From Bacteroidales bacterium (GTDB taxonomy: Bacteria > Bacteroidota > Bacteroidia > Bacteroidales > ML635J-15), in contig JAQVGK010000092.1 of the NCBI GenBank assembly GCA_028696755.1, positions 1 to 9,636 of the forward strand: 9,636 nucleotides of DNA. Direction: 5' to 3'. Below the pieces are notes generated by a model that did no database searches, was not told the origin of the DNA, and saw only the letters and a list, made by a program, of their open reading frames with translations. Below are positions 1-8,346 of the stretch, piece after piece. The translations under genes and the position numbers were made by a program. Positions within the stretch are counted from its first letter, which is position 1. Every line of letters begins with the position of its first letter.

Positions 1-16
1 TGTGCTCTTCCGATCT
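1..16. other. Residual Illumina adapter, not genomic
   Basis: The first 16 bases, TGTGCTCTTCCGATCT, are identical to the last 16 bases of the TruSeq read-2 adapter as ligated to library inserts. They stand exactly at the window edge, as expected when untrimmed adapter is carried to a contig end. Read on the minus strand they happen to stay in frame with the redox gene and would add five false residues (RSEEH). Genomic sequence therefore starts at about base 17. The match is seen directly; the identity of the adapter is from general knowledge. Confidence 0.95.
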
Positions 17-979
17 CTGTCCCGTTGTTTCCATATTTCTTAGGAAATCAATTCCAGAGAAAACCCCATCGGCATCTTCGCCATCGCAACCAAGTAAAGT
101 ACCTCGCTGAGAACCAATTGTTAATACGGTAGCATCATATTTTTCCTGAATTTCGGCATATTTAAGATTTTCGCCAAGCTTCTTGTTGTAAAAAATATTT
201 ACTCCTAAATCGGTGATGTTTTTAGTTTCGGCATCGATAATGTCATTTGGCAAACGATATTCTGGAATACCATATCTTAACCAACCTCCCGGATGAGCCT
301 GCGCTTCGTAAATATCGCATTGATGACCTTTCTGCTGAAGATAATATGCTGCCGATAAACCACCGGGACCAGCGCCGATAATGGCAACCTTTTTTCCTGT
401 TGATGGAGCTACCTGAGGAACAAATTTAGATGCAGATTTTAGATCGTAATCCGCTGCAAATCGTTTCATGTAGTCAATTCCAACACCTGTTTTTTCATCT
501 AACAGGTTACGGCGACAAGCAGCTTCGCATGGGCGCACACATACACGACCGCAAATTGCTGGCAATGGGTTAACCTCTTTTATCAAAGCAACAGCTTCTG
601 AATACAAGCCTTTTTCGATTAGCGAAATATATCCCTGAACATCAACTCCTGCAGGGCAAGTTTCCTTGCAAGGAGCAACGCAGTCGGCATAATGATTACT
701 CATCAAAAGATTAAGAGCGGTTTGACGAGCTTTTACAACCTTTTCGCTTTCGGTATTGATTACCATTCCTTCCGAAATACGAGTTGAGCATGATGGTTGA
801 GGTTTTTTCATCCCTTCGATTTCTACAACGCACACATAGCAAGATGAATATGGCTCAAGTCTCTCGTCGTTACATAAGGTCGGAATTTCAATTCCTTCGC
901 GTCGAGCAACGTCAACAATATATTCTCCGGGATTTCCTTTAACGGGTTTACCGTTTAGTATTATATTAACTTTATCCAT
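17..979 (-). CDS. [2Fe-2S]/GltD-type FAD oxidoreductase subunit, 3'-truncated
   Basis: Start ATG at 979, 12 bases after the NuoF-like stop; 321 genuine codons are present and the frame is open to the contig edge, so the C-terminus is missing. Residues 1-70 form a NuoG/HydA-type [2Fe-2S] ferredoxin domain with ligands C36, C47, C50 and C64 (spacing x10, x2, x13). Residues 100-157 carry the GltD-type Fe-S cysteines C100, C104, C108 and the CGRVC-x3-C-x3-C run (C143, C147, C151, C155). An FAD-binding GAGPGG motif lies at 202-207 and the GltD hallmark GIPEYRLP at 237-244. In glutamate synthase small subunit and NfnB relatives, this module binds FAD and NAD(P)H and passes electrons through Fe-S clusters. 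Fused to a NuoG-like domain and next to NuoE/NuoF subunits, it probably links a hydrogenase or formate dehydrogenase to a second electron carrier (inference). It is not simply HydA: no H-cluster motif is visible, though one could lie in the missing part. Confidence 0.88.
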
Positions 980-991
980 TGTTTCGTTTTT

Positions 992-2770
992 TTAAGTTAG
1001 ACTGATTGCTTCGAACTTACACTTGGTGAAGCATACTCCACACTTAATACATTTTTCCTGATCTACAAAGTGAGGCATTTTTCTGTCGCCGCTAATGGCA
1101 TTAGTAGGACAGTTTTTAGCACAAACTGTACAACCGGTACAATTTTCCTCAATAACAGTGTAGGTGAGGAGAGGACGACATTTTTTTGCCGGACATTTTT
1201 TGTCGCGGATATGTGCTTCGTACTCGTCGCGGAAATATCTGATCGTTGTAAGAACAGGATTTGGTGCAGTTTGACCAAGACCACATAACGAATTGTCGAT
1301 AATTTGGTGTGATAGCTCTTGAAGCATTTCGATATCGCCTTCTTTTCCTTCGCCTTCGGTGATGCGGGTTAAAATTTCGAGCATTCGTTTTGTTCCAATA
1401 CGGCAGAAAGTACATTTTCCGCACGATTCTTTGGCAGTAAAATCGAGGAAAAATTTTGCCATGTCAACCATGCAAGTAGTTTCGTCCATTACAACCATAC
1501 CGCCCGATCCCATGATTGCTCCAGTACTGCTTACCGAGTCGTAATCAATAATTGTATCACCAAGATAAGCCGGCACACATCCTCCCGATGGACCGCCTAA
1601 CTGAACAGCTTTAAACTTTTTACCATTCTGAATTCCGCCACCAAGTTTAAAAATGATGTCGTTAATTGTAATTCCAAGAGGAACTTCGACTAAACCACCA
1701 CGGCTAATTTTGCCAGTAAGTGCAAAAACTTTTGTGCCAGGGCTATTCTTTGTTCCGTATTTCGAATATTCTTGTGCTCCGTGGAAAAGAATCCAAGGTA
1801 TATTGGCAAAAGTTTCGACATTGTTTACGTTTGATGGTTTGCGCCATAATCCCGATTCGGCAGGAAAAGGAGGGCGTTTGCGAGGCATACCACGGTGACC
1901 TTCGATAGAGGCCATCAAAGCGGTTTCTTCTCCACATACAAATGCACCAGCACCTTCTTTAACATAAATATCGAGATTAAATCCTTTAATACCGCAAACA
2001 TCAGAGCCCAGAAAACCTTTTTCGCGAGCCTGAGCAAGTGCAATATTTAATCTCTTTATTGCTAGAGGATATTCGGCGCGACAATAGATAACGCCATGAT
2101 TTGCTCCAATTGCATAAGCACCGATTATCATGCCTTCGATTACAGAATGTGGATCTCCTTCGAGAACCGATCTATCCATAAATGCTCCAGGGTCTCCTTC
2201 ATCAGCATTACAAATAATATATTTATCGTCGGATTGATAATTAAATGCAAATTTCCATTTCATCCCAGTAGAGAATCCACCTCCACCACGGCCTCTGAGG
2301 CCAGAATCTTTTACTGTTTGAATAACTTGTTCGCGCGAAATGCCTTCGTTAGCAATTTTTTTAATTGCAGCATAGCCATCATTACGCATGTATTCATTTA
2401 TATCTTCGGGTTCGATAACCCCACAATTTCTCAATGCAATTTTAACCTGAGAATCAAAAAAATCCTCTTCACCAGTTTTAAACAATTCACTTTTTACAAC
2501 ATACTGTTTTACTGGATTATGGTTAAGTACGTGTTCCTGAACTAATTCAGCAACTTTATCTTCGGTAATATCGCCATAAAGAAAATTTCCGTTTTCGTCA
2601 ATAATTTCAACGAGGGGCTCTTTATAACACATCCCAACACAGCTGGTTTTTTTAAGCACAAAATCCAGATTACCGGCATCTTTCATAGCCTGCAATCTGT
2701 TGTAAACTTTCGAAGCACCGGCGGCAATTCCGCAACTGCCTAAACCGACAATAACCTGAGTTTTGCTCAT
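992..2770 (-). CDS. NuoF/HydB-type NADH-binding diaphorase subunit
   Basis: A 592-residue cytoplasmic flavoprotein subunit that binds FMN and NADH. Domains in order: a thioredoxin-like [2Fe-2S] domain (1-90) with C13, C44 and C48; the NuoF core with the glycine-rich GRGGGGF motif (160-166) and GAGAFVCGEETAL (273-285); the N3-type [4Fe-4S] site C450, C453, C456 with C496 in LCGLG; and a C-terminal 2x[4Fe-4S] ferredoxin domain with C544/547/550/554 and C574/577/580/584. This layout and length match HydB of bifurcating [FeFe] hydrogenases and the beta subunit of NAD-dependent formate dehydrogenases, and is longer than respiratory NuoF, which lacks both end domains. The N-terminal domain shows only three cysteines in the ligand region, so its cluster may be altered or absent. 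The start ATG shares one base with the NuoE-like stop (TAATG), suggesting translational coupling. No quinone or membrane subunits of complex I are nearby. Confidence 0.93.
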   Translation of the reverse strand: MSKTQVIVGLGSCGIAAGASKVYNRLQAMKDAGNLDFVLKKTSCVGMCYKEPLVEIIDENGNFLYGDITEDKVAELVQEHVLNHNPVKQYVVKSELFKTGEEDFFDSQVKIALRNCGVIEPEDINEYMRNDGYAAIKKIANEGISREQVIQTVKDSGLRGRGGGGFSTGMKWKFAFNYQSDDKYIICNADEGDPGAFMDRSVLEGDPHSVIEGMIIGAYAIGANHGVIYCRAEYPLAIKRLNIALAQAREKGFLGSDVCGIKGFNLDIYVKEGAGAFVCGEETALMASIEGHRGMPRKRPPFPAESGLWRKPSNVNNVETFANIPWILFHGAQEYSKYGTKNSPGTKVFALTGKISRGGLVEVPLGITINDIIFKLGGGIQNGKKFKAVQLGGPSGGCVPAYLGDTIIDYDSVSSTGAIMGSGGMVVMDETTCMVDMAKFFLDFTAKESCGKCTFCRIGTKRMLEILTRITEGEGKEGDIEMLQELSHQIIDNSLCGLGQTAPNPVLTTIRYFRDEYEAHIRDKKCPAKKCRPLLTYTVIEENCTGCTVCAKNCPTNAISGDRKMPHFVDQEKCIKCGVCFTKCKFEAISLT

Positions 2771-3288
2771 TATTTATTTTCTTTAAGTTTAATTTCATTT
2801 ATAATTTTTACAGCAGATTTGCCGTTAAGCTTGCCATAAACTTCTTCACCGATCATAATTACTGGCGCTAAGGAACAACAGCCCAAACAAGCTACCGATT
2901 CTAGGGTAAATATTCCGTCGGGAGTAGTTTCTCCATCATTTATTTCGAGGGCTTCGGCAAGCGATTCGGTTAGCTCGGTAGCATTTTGAACATGGCATGC
3001 TGTTCCGTGACACACTTTTACAATGTGCTTACCAACCGGCGAAAGTCGAAACTGTGAGTAAAAGGTTGCAACTCCGTACATCTGGCTTTTACTGATTTTT
3101 AGTTCGCTTTCAATTTTTTCGAAAACAGAATCGGGCAAATAGCCATACAAAGCCATTGCAGACTGCAAAAGCGGAATTACATTTCCTTGTTTACCTCTGT
3201 ACTTTTCAATTAATGTATCCATCAATGATAAGTCAACCTGCTGCTGCTCTGGTCGTGTTTTCTCTTGTAGAATTCTGTTAATTCTCAT
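2770..3288 (-). CDS. NuoE/HydC-type [2Fe-2S] subunit
   Basis: A 172-residue soluble subunit of the NADH-dehydrogenase 24-kDa family and first gene of the redox operon. An N-terminal helical part (about 20-80, with GYLPDSVFEKI and YGVATFYSQF) precedes a thioredoxin-like [2Fe-2S] domain with ligands C93-x4-C98 (VCHGTACHV) and C134-x3-C138 (ACLGCCSLAP). In known NuoEF/HydBC complexes this subunit sits against the FMN subunit and holds the off-path or bifurcation-linked cluster. The ATG at 3288 is the natural start: the length is typical for the family and the upstream 120 bases are AT-rich non-coding DNA with a terminator and a palindrome. The stop overlaps the next start by one base. Partner specificity (hydrogenase, formate dehydrogenase or other) cannot be fixed from this gene alone. 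Confidence 0.94.
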   Translation of the reverse strand: MRINRILQEKTRPEQQQVDLSLMDTLIEKYRGKQGNVIPLLQSAMALYGYLPDSVFEKIESELKISKSQMYGVATFYSQFRLSPVGKHIVKVCHGTACHVQNATELTESLAEALEINDGETTPDGIFTLESVACLGCCSLAPVIMIGEEVYGKLNGKSAVKIINEIKLKENK

Positions 3289-3325
3289 GCTTCAGAATAT
3301 TTTAAAAATTTGTAAGGTAAAAATA

Positions 3326-3360
3326 TAAAAATACCAGTACAACATAAATGTTGTATCAAA
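3326..3360 (-). promoter_or_regulatory. Candidate promoter of the redox operon
   Basis: On the minus strand a TTTG (3357-3360) is followed after 23 bases by TATTTTTA (3326-3333), one mismatch from the Bacteroidota -7 consensus TAnnTTTG; an overlapping alternative, TATATTTT, lies at 3320-3327. A promoter is expected here because a terminator ends the upstream transcription unit just before it. The spacer is slightly long, so the exact boxes are tentative. Confidence 0.35.
3338..3355. promoter_or_regulatory. Perfect 18-bp palindrome, possible operator
   Basis: TACAACAT and ATGTTGTA are exact reverse complements separated by AA, 50 to 67 bases before the NuoE-like start codon and between the candidate -33 and -7 boxes. 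A short two-fold symmetric site in this position is what a dimeric repressor or activator would bind. It is not followed by a T-run in either direction that would make it a terminator. The regulator is unknown; the site does not fit the Rex (TTGTGA-N6-TCACAA type) or FNR (TTGAT-N4-ATCAA) consensus closely. Confidence 0.5.
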
Positions 3361-3368
3361 AAAAGATA

Positions 3369-3398
3369 AAAAAGTCCCACAAAACTGTGGGACTTTTT
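3369..3398 (-). terminator. Rho-independent terminator after gdhA
   Basis: Thirteen-base perfect arms (AAAAAGTCCCACA and its complement, 3369-3381 and 3386-3398) enclose a 4-base loop. In the gdhA direction the stem is followed by a T-rich tail. It begins 10 bases after the gdhA stop codon and separates gdhA from the redox operon. The A/T ends of the stem could also give some termination on the plus strand, but no plus-strand gene ends here. Confidence 0.92.
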
Positions 3399-3408
3399 AT
3401 AAAATGAT

Positions 3409-4740
<1,332 letters not shown>

Positions 4741-4789
4741 CGTACTTACAGTTTAAATTAGTAAATAAAAATTATTTTTTAACGCATTA

Positions 4790-4820
4790 CAATAATAAGA
4801 ATAATTTATTTTCCTACCAA
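4790..4820 (-). promoter_or_regulatory. Candidate gdhA promoter
   Basis: On the minus strand TTG (4818-4820) is followed after 20 bases by TATTATTG (4790-4797), one mismatch from the Bacteroidota -7 box TAnnTTTG, with spacing in the usual range. It would give a leader of roughly 40 bases before the ATG at 4740. The 184-base gap (4741-4924) upstream of gdhA holds no gene; a weak AT-rich inverted repeat at 4854-4876 is the only other structure seen. Confidence 0.4.
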
Positions 4821-4924
4821 CAGCAGTAGTAATGTTATAAAACAGCATTTATTTAGTTTAGACTGAATTTAAACTATTTTGTGCTCTTTAGCAGATATTT
4901 TGATGCTTTTGAGAAAAAATGCAC

Positions 4925-5758
4925 CTATTCTTCAATAAAGTCGCTTAAATTAAAAACTGGGGAAAAATGATAAGTCTCACTGTCTGTGCCGCCAGCCATG
5001 TGATTATAATGATGAAAACAGTTTAAGAAAACAAATTTTCCGTCCGATTCATAAATTGCTAAATAATCTATGCGACCACCGCTTGCCATATAATAATAAT
5101 CTTGTTGGTTTATTATATGTATCTTCTTTGGTTCATCATCAGATTTTCCAGAGTTTGCAAAAAGCTGTGATTGAGTATTCATGGTCCATAAATCTTCATC
5201 CATAATCCAATAATTATCGTAACTGAATTTGATGTTCTTATAAGTGAAATGAGCAATCGAGTCAATATACATTGGGAAATTCGTCGAACCGTCCACAACT
5301 TCAAGTTTTATTGGAGTTGGCTTATGTGCTATATCCAGGTTGTGCTCGATAAAGTAAGTTTTTGCCGAATCTAACATTTTAACTGATAATTCGTAGGGGG
5401 TACAATCCTTGTCTTCGTAAGCTGCTTGATAAATAGTAAAAGTCTTCAAATATTTTTGTTCCTTAAGGTCGTAAACACCTAGTACAACACCAGAGGTTGG
5501 CTTATCTTCAAAGCCAACATATCTACAATTACAAGGCTGCTTATATAATTCTCCAGTTTCATCATAAATTTCGTGTAATTTAAAAATGTGTTTAAATGCC
5601 ACTAATTGATTGTCGTAATTAATGTCCAAAACTATAAAATCGTCAGTTATTATTCCAATTTCATAATCGTGTGAATGAAATTCACGGGTTACTGAAATTT
5701 GTGCCTGTGATGATAGAAATATTGTATATGCAAAAACAAATAATATTATTCTTTTCAT
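4925..5758 (-). CDS. Exported protein of unknown function
   Basis: A 277-residue protein that I do not recognise. Residues 1-19 look like a Sec signal peptide: MKR, a hydrophobic stretch (IILFVFAYTIFL), then SSQA, with probable cleavage before Q20; no lipobox cysteine follows, so it is expected in the periplasm or outside the cell. The mature part is rich in aromatic and acidic residues, with no further membrane segment and four cysteines (C76, C78, C119, C247). Alternating hydrophobic stretches such as GIITDDFIVLDI (35-46) and KFVFLNCFHHY (241-251) suggest a mainly beta fold. The ATG at 5758 is supported by the signal peptide directly after it. The stop is TAG. It is read in the same direction as gdhA, 184 bases away with a promoter-like site between, so it is probably a separate unit and the neighbourhood says little about its role. 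Confidence 0.8.
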   Translation of the reverse strand: MKRIILFVFAYTIFLSSQAQISVTREFHSHDYEIGIITDDFIVLDINYDNQLVAFKHIFKLHEIYDETGELYKQPCNCRYVGFEDKPTSGVVLGVYDLKEQKYLKTFTIYQAAYEDKDCTPYELSVKMLDSAKTYFIEHNLDIAHKPTPIKLEVVDGSTNFPMYIDSIAHFTYKNIKFSYDNYWIMDEDLWTMNTQSQLFANSGKSDDEPKKIHIINQQDYYYMASGGRIDYLAIYESDGKFVFLNCFHHYNHMAGGTDSETYHFSPVFNLSDFIEE

Positions 5759-5800
5759 GCTTGTTGCTTCAATGATTAATATCTAAAGAAATTTGTGATG

Positions 5801-5808
5801 TAAAGATA
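5801..5808 (-). promoter_or_regulatory. Candidate -7 box for the exported-protein gene
   Basis: On the minus strand TATCTTTA, one mismatch from TAnnTTTG, lies 42 bases before the ATG at 5758. No clear TTTG -33 box is found at the expected distance, so support is partial. Confidence 0.3.
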
Positions 5809-5886
5809 ATAAAATTTCTAATTTCAGTAGGAAAGACTGCTTTGTTTTATCCAGATGTAACAGCTATAGGTTGATAAGCATAAATG

Positions 5887-5981
5887 CCGATTGAGCGCTG
5901 ACGGTGCGGCTTAAAGAACTAAATCACCGCTATCGCACGATTGTGCATAGGACAAAGCTGCGGGTATGGTGTGGTAACGCC
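5887..5981. other. GC-richer intergenic block of unknown nature
   Basis: These 95 bases have 51 G or C (54 %), clearly above the AT-rich flanks. I see no open frame of convincing size. Short complementary segments exist, such as CGGTG/CACCG across a 24-base loop and GCAC-gatt-GTGC, but no single strong hairpin. It could be a dispersed intergenic repeat, a relic of a mobile element, or a small RNA. It forms the left part of the 381-base gene-free stretch 5759-6139; the remainder of that stretch is AT-rich DNA and the short repeats listed next. Confidence 0.4.
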
Positions 5982-5990
5982 AGAAAAACG

Positions 5991-6038
5991 GAACAATAGA
6001 ACAATAGAACATTTGAACAATAGAACATTTGAACAAAA
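5991..6038. repeat. Six-unit tandem array of the octamer GAACAWWW
   Basis: Six consecutive 8-base units: GAACAATA, GAACAATA, GAACATTT, GAACAATA, GAACATTT, GAACAAAA. The central part can also be read as two exact 16-base units (5999-6014 and 6015-6030). It lies downstream of recG in non-coding DNA. Such short arrays can change length by slippage. Confidence 0.9.
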
Positions 6039-6072
6039 AGGCTGCAATACTGTATAGACTGGCACAATGCCT

Positions 6073-6101
6073 CCTTAGCCTTAGCCTCAGCCTCAGCCTA
6101 G
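6073..6101. repeat. Tandem hexamer array CCTYAG
   Basis: Units CCTTAG, CCTTAG, CCTCAG, CCTCAG and a final shortened CCTAG follow without gaps. The array stands between the two octamer blocks and is GC-richer than they are. It is non-coding; stepwise variation (two CCTTAG, then two CCTCAG) suggests duplication of units after a point change. Confidence 0.88.
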
Positions 6102-6106
6102 AAAGT

Positions 6107-6136
6107 GAACAATAGAACTATAGAAGTAAGAACAAA
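6107..6136. repeat. Second, degenerate octamer block
   Basis: GAACAATA, GAACTATA and GAAGTAAG, then AACAAA, repeat the motif of the 5991-6038 array in weaker form. The block ends just before the recG stop codon, so the repeat family fills the DNA immediately downstream of recG on both sides of the hexamer array. Confidence 0.65.
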
Positions 6137-6139
6137 AAA

Positions 6140-8248
6140 TCAACTAATCAAACCAAAATCAGTTTTTCCTTTGTTCATTTCTTTAATGTTAAGCGAGAAG
6201 ATGTAATTTGCTTCTTTTTCGAGTTGTGGATCATTATCAAGAATGTCGGCTGCAACATCTTTAACATATTGAATCAATTGTCCGTCCTGACTTAAATTTG
6301 CCATTTTAAGGTTAAATGCAAAACCACTTTGTTGTTTACCTTCTAAATCGCCAGGGCCTCTCAGTCTTAGGTCGGTTTCGGCTATCTCGAAGCCATCGGT
6401 GGTGTTAACCATAGTCATTATTCTGTTGTAGGCATTTTCTGATAGTTTATCTCCAGTCATCAAAATACAATATGATTGCTCGGCACCACGTCCAACTCGT
6501 CCACGTAGCTGATGCAATTGCGATAGCCCAAATCTTTCTGCCGATTCTATTAACATAACAGTTGCATTAGGAACATCAACACCAACTTCGATAACTGTTG
6601 TGGCAATCATTATTTGGGTTATCTTATCGGTAAACATTTTCATCGAAAATTCTTTTTCGGCTGGTTTCATTCTGCCATGTACAACCGAAATCTGATATTT
6701 TGGCGGAGGAAATGCTCTGCTAAATCCTTCCACTCCATCTTCCAAATCTTTGTAGTCCATGTTTTCCGACTCGCTAATTAGCGGAAAAACAACATATATT
6801 TGCCTACCAGCTTCGATCTGCTTTTTTAAAAATCCGAAAACTCTAAGCACATCGCTATCTTTAAAATGACGAGTGATAATTTTTGTCCGCCCGGGTGGTA
6901 ATTCGTCAATTACCGAGACATCCAGATCTCCGTAAAGTGTCATTGCAAGCGTTCGTGGAATCGGGGTTGCCGTCATAACTAGAATATGCGGTGGTGAATC
7001 GTTCTTCTCCCATAGTCTTGCGCGTTGTTCAACTCCAAAACGATGTTGTTCGTCAATTACAACCAAACCAAGGTTTTGAAACTTAACGTTATCCTCAATT
7101 AGTGCGTGCGTACCTATTAATATGTTGAGCTTACCGTTTTCGAGTTCTTCGTGTATCTTTGTTCTGTCTTTTTTCTTTACCGAACCTGTAAGAATGTTTA
7201 CATTAACATCCAGACCTTCGAGAAATTTGCTCACCGAACGATAATGCTGCTGTGCAAGAATTTCGGTTGGTGCCATAATACAGGCCTGATAGCTATTATC
7301 AACTGCAATTAGCATCGTGAGAAGAGCAACAAGAGTTTTGCCGCTTCCAACATCTCCCTGAAGCAAACGATTCATTTGTTTCCCTGATGCAAAATCATGT
7401 CGGATTTCTCTTAAAACTCTTGTTTGAGCACTAGTAAGTTTAAAAGGAATCTTTTTATAAAAGCATTCTTTCACCAGATTATCTTTTGACTTAGCAAAAC
7501 TAAATCCAGGGGTGTTTTGCTTTCGGTTTAGTTTTATCTGTTGTAGATTTAGCTGAATGTAAAATAACTCCTCGAACTTTATCCTGTATTGGGCCGCCGC
7601 AAGCTCTTTTGTATCGGATGGGAAATGAAGTTGGGTAAGTGTATCCTCAATTCCTTTTAAGCGGTACTTCTCTCTAAACCAGGGGGCAAGTGTTTCAGGA
7701 ATTTTTCCTTTAACCTGTTTTAGCAACGTATCGCAAAGCTTTTGTATGGTTTTAGAATTAACAAAATTTGATTTTAACTTTTCGGTTGTGCTGTACTGCG
7801 GATATAAATTATTTACGAGTTGCTTTTGCCATTTCTCAAAATCCTCAATATCGGGATGAACGATGTTTATCCTGCTTCCAAAAGCTTTTGGCTTACCAAA
7901 TAAAACATACTCTTTGTTACGGACTATAGAGTCTCGAATCCAGCTTATTCCCTGAAACCACACAATTTCAACAACTCCACTTCCATCGGTAAAATAACCA
8001 GTAAGTTTTTTAGTATTTCGGGTTAATGATGTTAATTCGAAATGGGTAAAATTTCCCTTAATCTGTATATAGGGCAATTCCTTGTTTAAATCAGCAACAC
8101 TGTAAAACTTGCTTCGGTCAATATAACGATATGGAAAATAAAACAACAAGTCGCGCCACGAAATAAGTCCAAGCTCTTCCTTTAAAAGTGCTGCCCGCTT
8201 TGGTCCAACACCCGGCAAATATGTCAACTCGTTATCTAAAATCGTCAT
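6140..8248 (-). CDS. recG: ATP-dependent DNA helicase RecG
   Basis: A 702-residue superfamily 2 helicase that remodels stalled replication forks and branch-migrates Holliday junctions; length is typical for the family. The N-terminal part has a helix-hairpin-helix-like start (TYLPGVGPKRAALL, 9-22) and the wedge/OB-fold domain (about 55-155) that grips branched DNA. The motor shows Walker A GDVGSGKT (298-305), the Walker B box DEQH (399-402) with RFG after it, motif III TATPIPRT (426-433), TTVIEVGVDVPNA (550-562) and motif VI QLHQLRGRVGRG (577-588). The TDLRLRGPGD segment (625-634) is characteristic of RecG. The ATG at 8248 fits the conserved N-terminus. It is transcribed divergently from the methyltransferase gene 98 bases away. 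No hairpin terminator is seen after the TGA stop; short tandem repeats lie there instead. No frameshift or missing motif was found. Confidence 0.97.
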   Translation of the reverse strand: MTILDNELTYLPGVGPKRAALLKEELGLISWRDLLFYFPYRYIDRSKFYSVADLNKELPYIQIKGNFTHFELTSLTRNTKKLTGYFTDGSGVVEIVWFQGISWIRDSIVRNKEYVLFGKPKAFGSRINIVHPDIEDFEKWQKQLVNNLYPQYSTTEKLKSNFVNSKTIQKLCDTLLKQVKGKIPETLAPWFREKYRLKGIEDTLTQLHFPSDTKELAAAQYRIKFEELFYIQLNLQQIKLNRKQNTPGFSFAKSKDNLVKECFYKKIPFKLTSAQTRVLREIRHDFASGKQMNRLLQGDVGSGKTLVALLTMLIAVDNSYQACIMAPTEILAQQHYRSVSKFLEGLDVNVNILTGSVKKKDRTKIHEELENGKLNILIGTHALIEDNVKFQNLGLVVIDEQHRFGVEQRARLWEKNDSPPHILVMTATPIPRTLAMTLYGDLDVSVIDELPPGRTKIITRHFKDSDVLRVFGFLKKQIEAGRQIYVVFPLISESENMDYKDLEDGVEGFSRAFPPPKYQISVVHGRMKPAEKEFSMKMFTDKITQIMIATTVIEVGVDVPNATVMLIESAERFGLSQLHQLRGRVGRGAEQSYCILMTGDKLSENAYNRIMTMVNTTDGFEIAETDLRLRGPGDLEGKQQSGFAFNLKMANLSQDGQLIQYVKDVAADILDNDPQLEKEANYIFSLNIKEMNKGKTDFGLIS

Positions 8249-8320
8249 CTAATATTCTAATTGGGTTGTAAAAATACGAATTTGTTTGCGGAGTTTAAAA
8301 TCTCGATGAATAATATTATG

Positions 8321-8328
8321 TATTTTTG
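8321..8328 (+). promoter_or_regulatory. -7 promoter box of the methyltransferase gene
   Basis: TATTTTTG fits the Bacteroidota -7 consensus TAnnTTTG exactly. It lies 19 bases before the ATG at 8347, so transcription would start only about 10 to 14 bases ahead of it. A good TTTG -33 box is not seen at the usual distance. The box overlaps a TTG codon at 8326 that would extend the frame by seven codons, and argues against using that codon as the start. Confidence 0.5.
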
Positions 8329-8346
8329 CAGCATAAAACCCTGCAC

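Noticed and set aside
2096..2545. 149-codon plus-strand open frame
   Set aside because: It lies wholly antisense to the NuoF-like gene, whose conserved domains are continuous there; composition is that of a shadow frame and no own start signal is seen.
992..3288. Respiratory complex I (nuo) operon
   Set aside because: The NuoF-like protein carries extra N- and C-terminal Fe-S domains, the third gene is a GltD fusion, and no membrane or quinone-site subunits are present.
4854..4876. Terminator for the exported-protein gene
   Set aside because: The 7-base arms TAGTTTA/TAAACTA are all but AT-only with a 9-base loop, too weak to call.
5991..6136. CRISPR array
   Set aside because: Units are 6 to 8 bases, contiguous and without spacers; no cas genes are near.
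8249..8325. recG promoter (TATTTTTA on the minus strand at 8269-8276)
   Set aside because: One mismatch from the -7 consensus in a very AT-rich gap and no -33 partner, so it is not distinguishable from chance.
8326..8346. TTG start for the methyltransferase
   Set aside because: It overlaps a consensus -7 promoter box and an ATG follows seven codons later.
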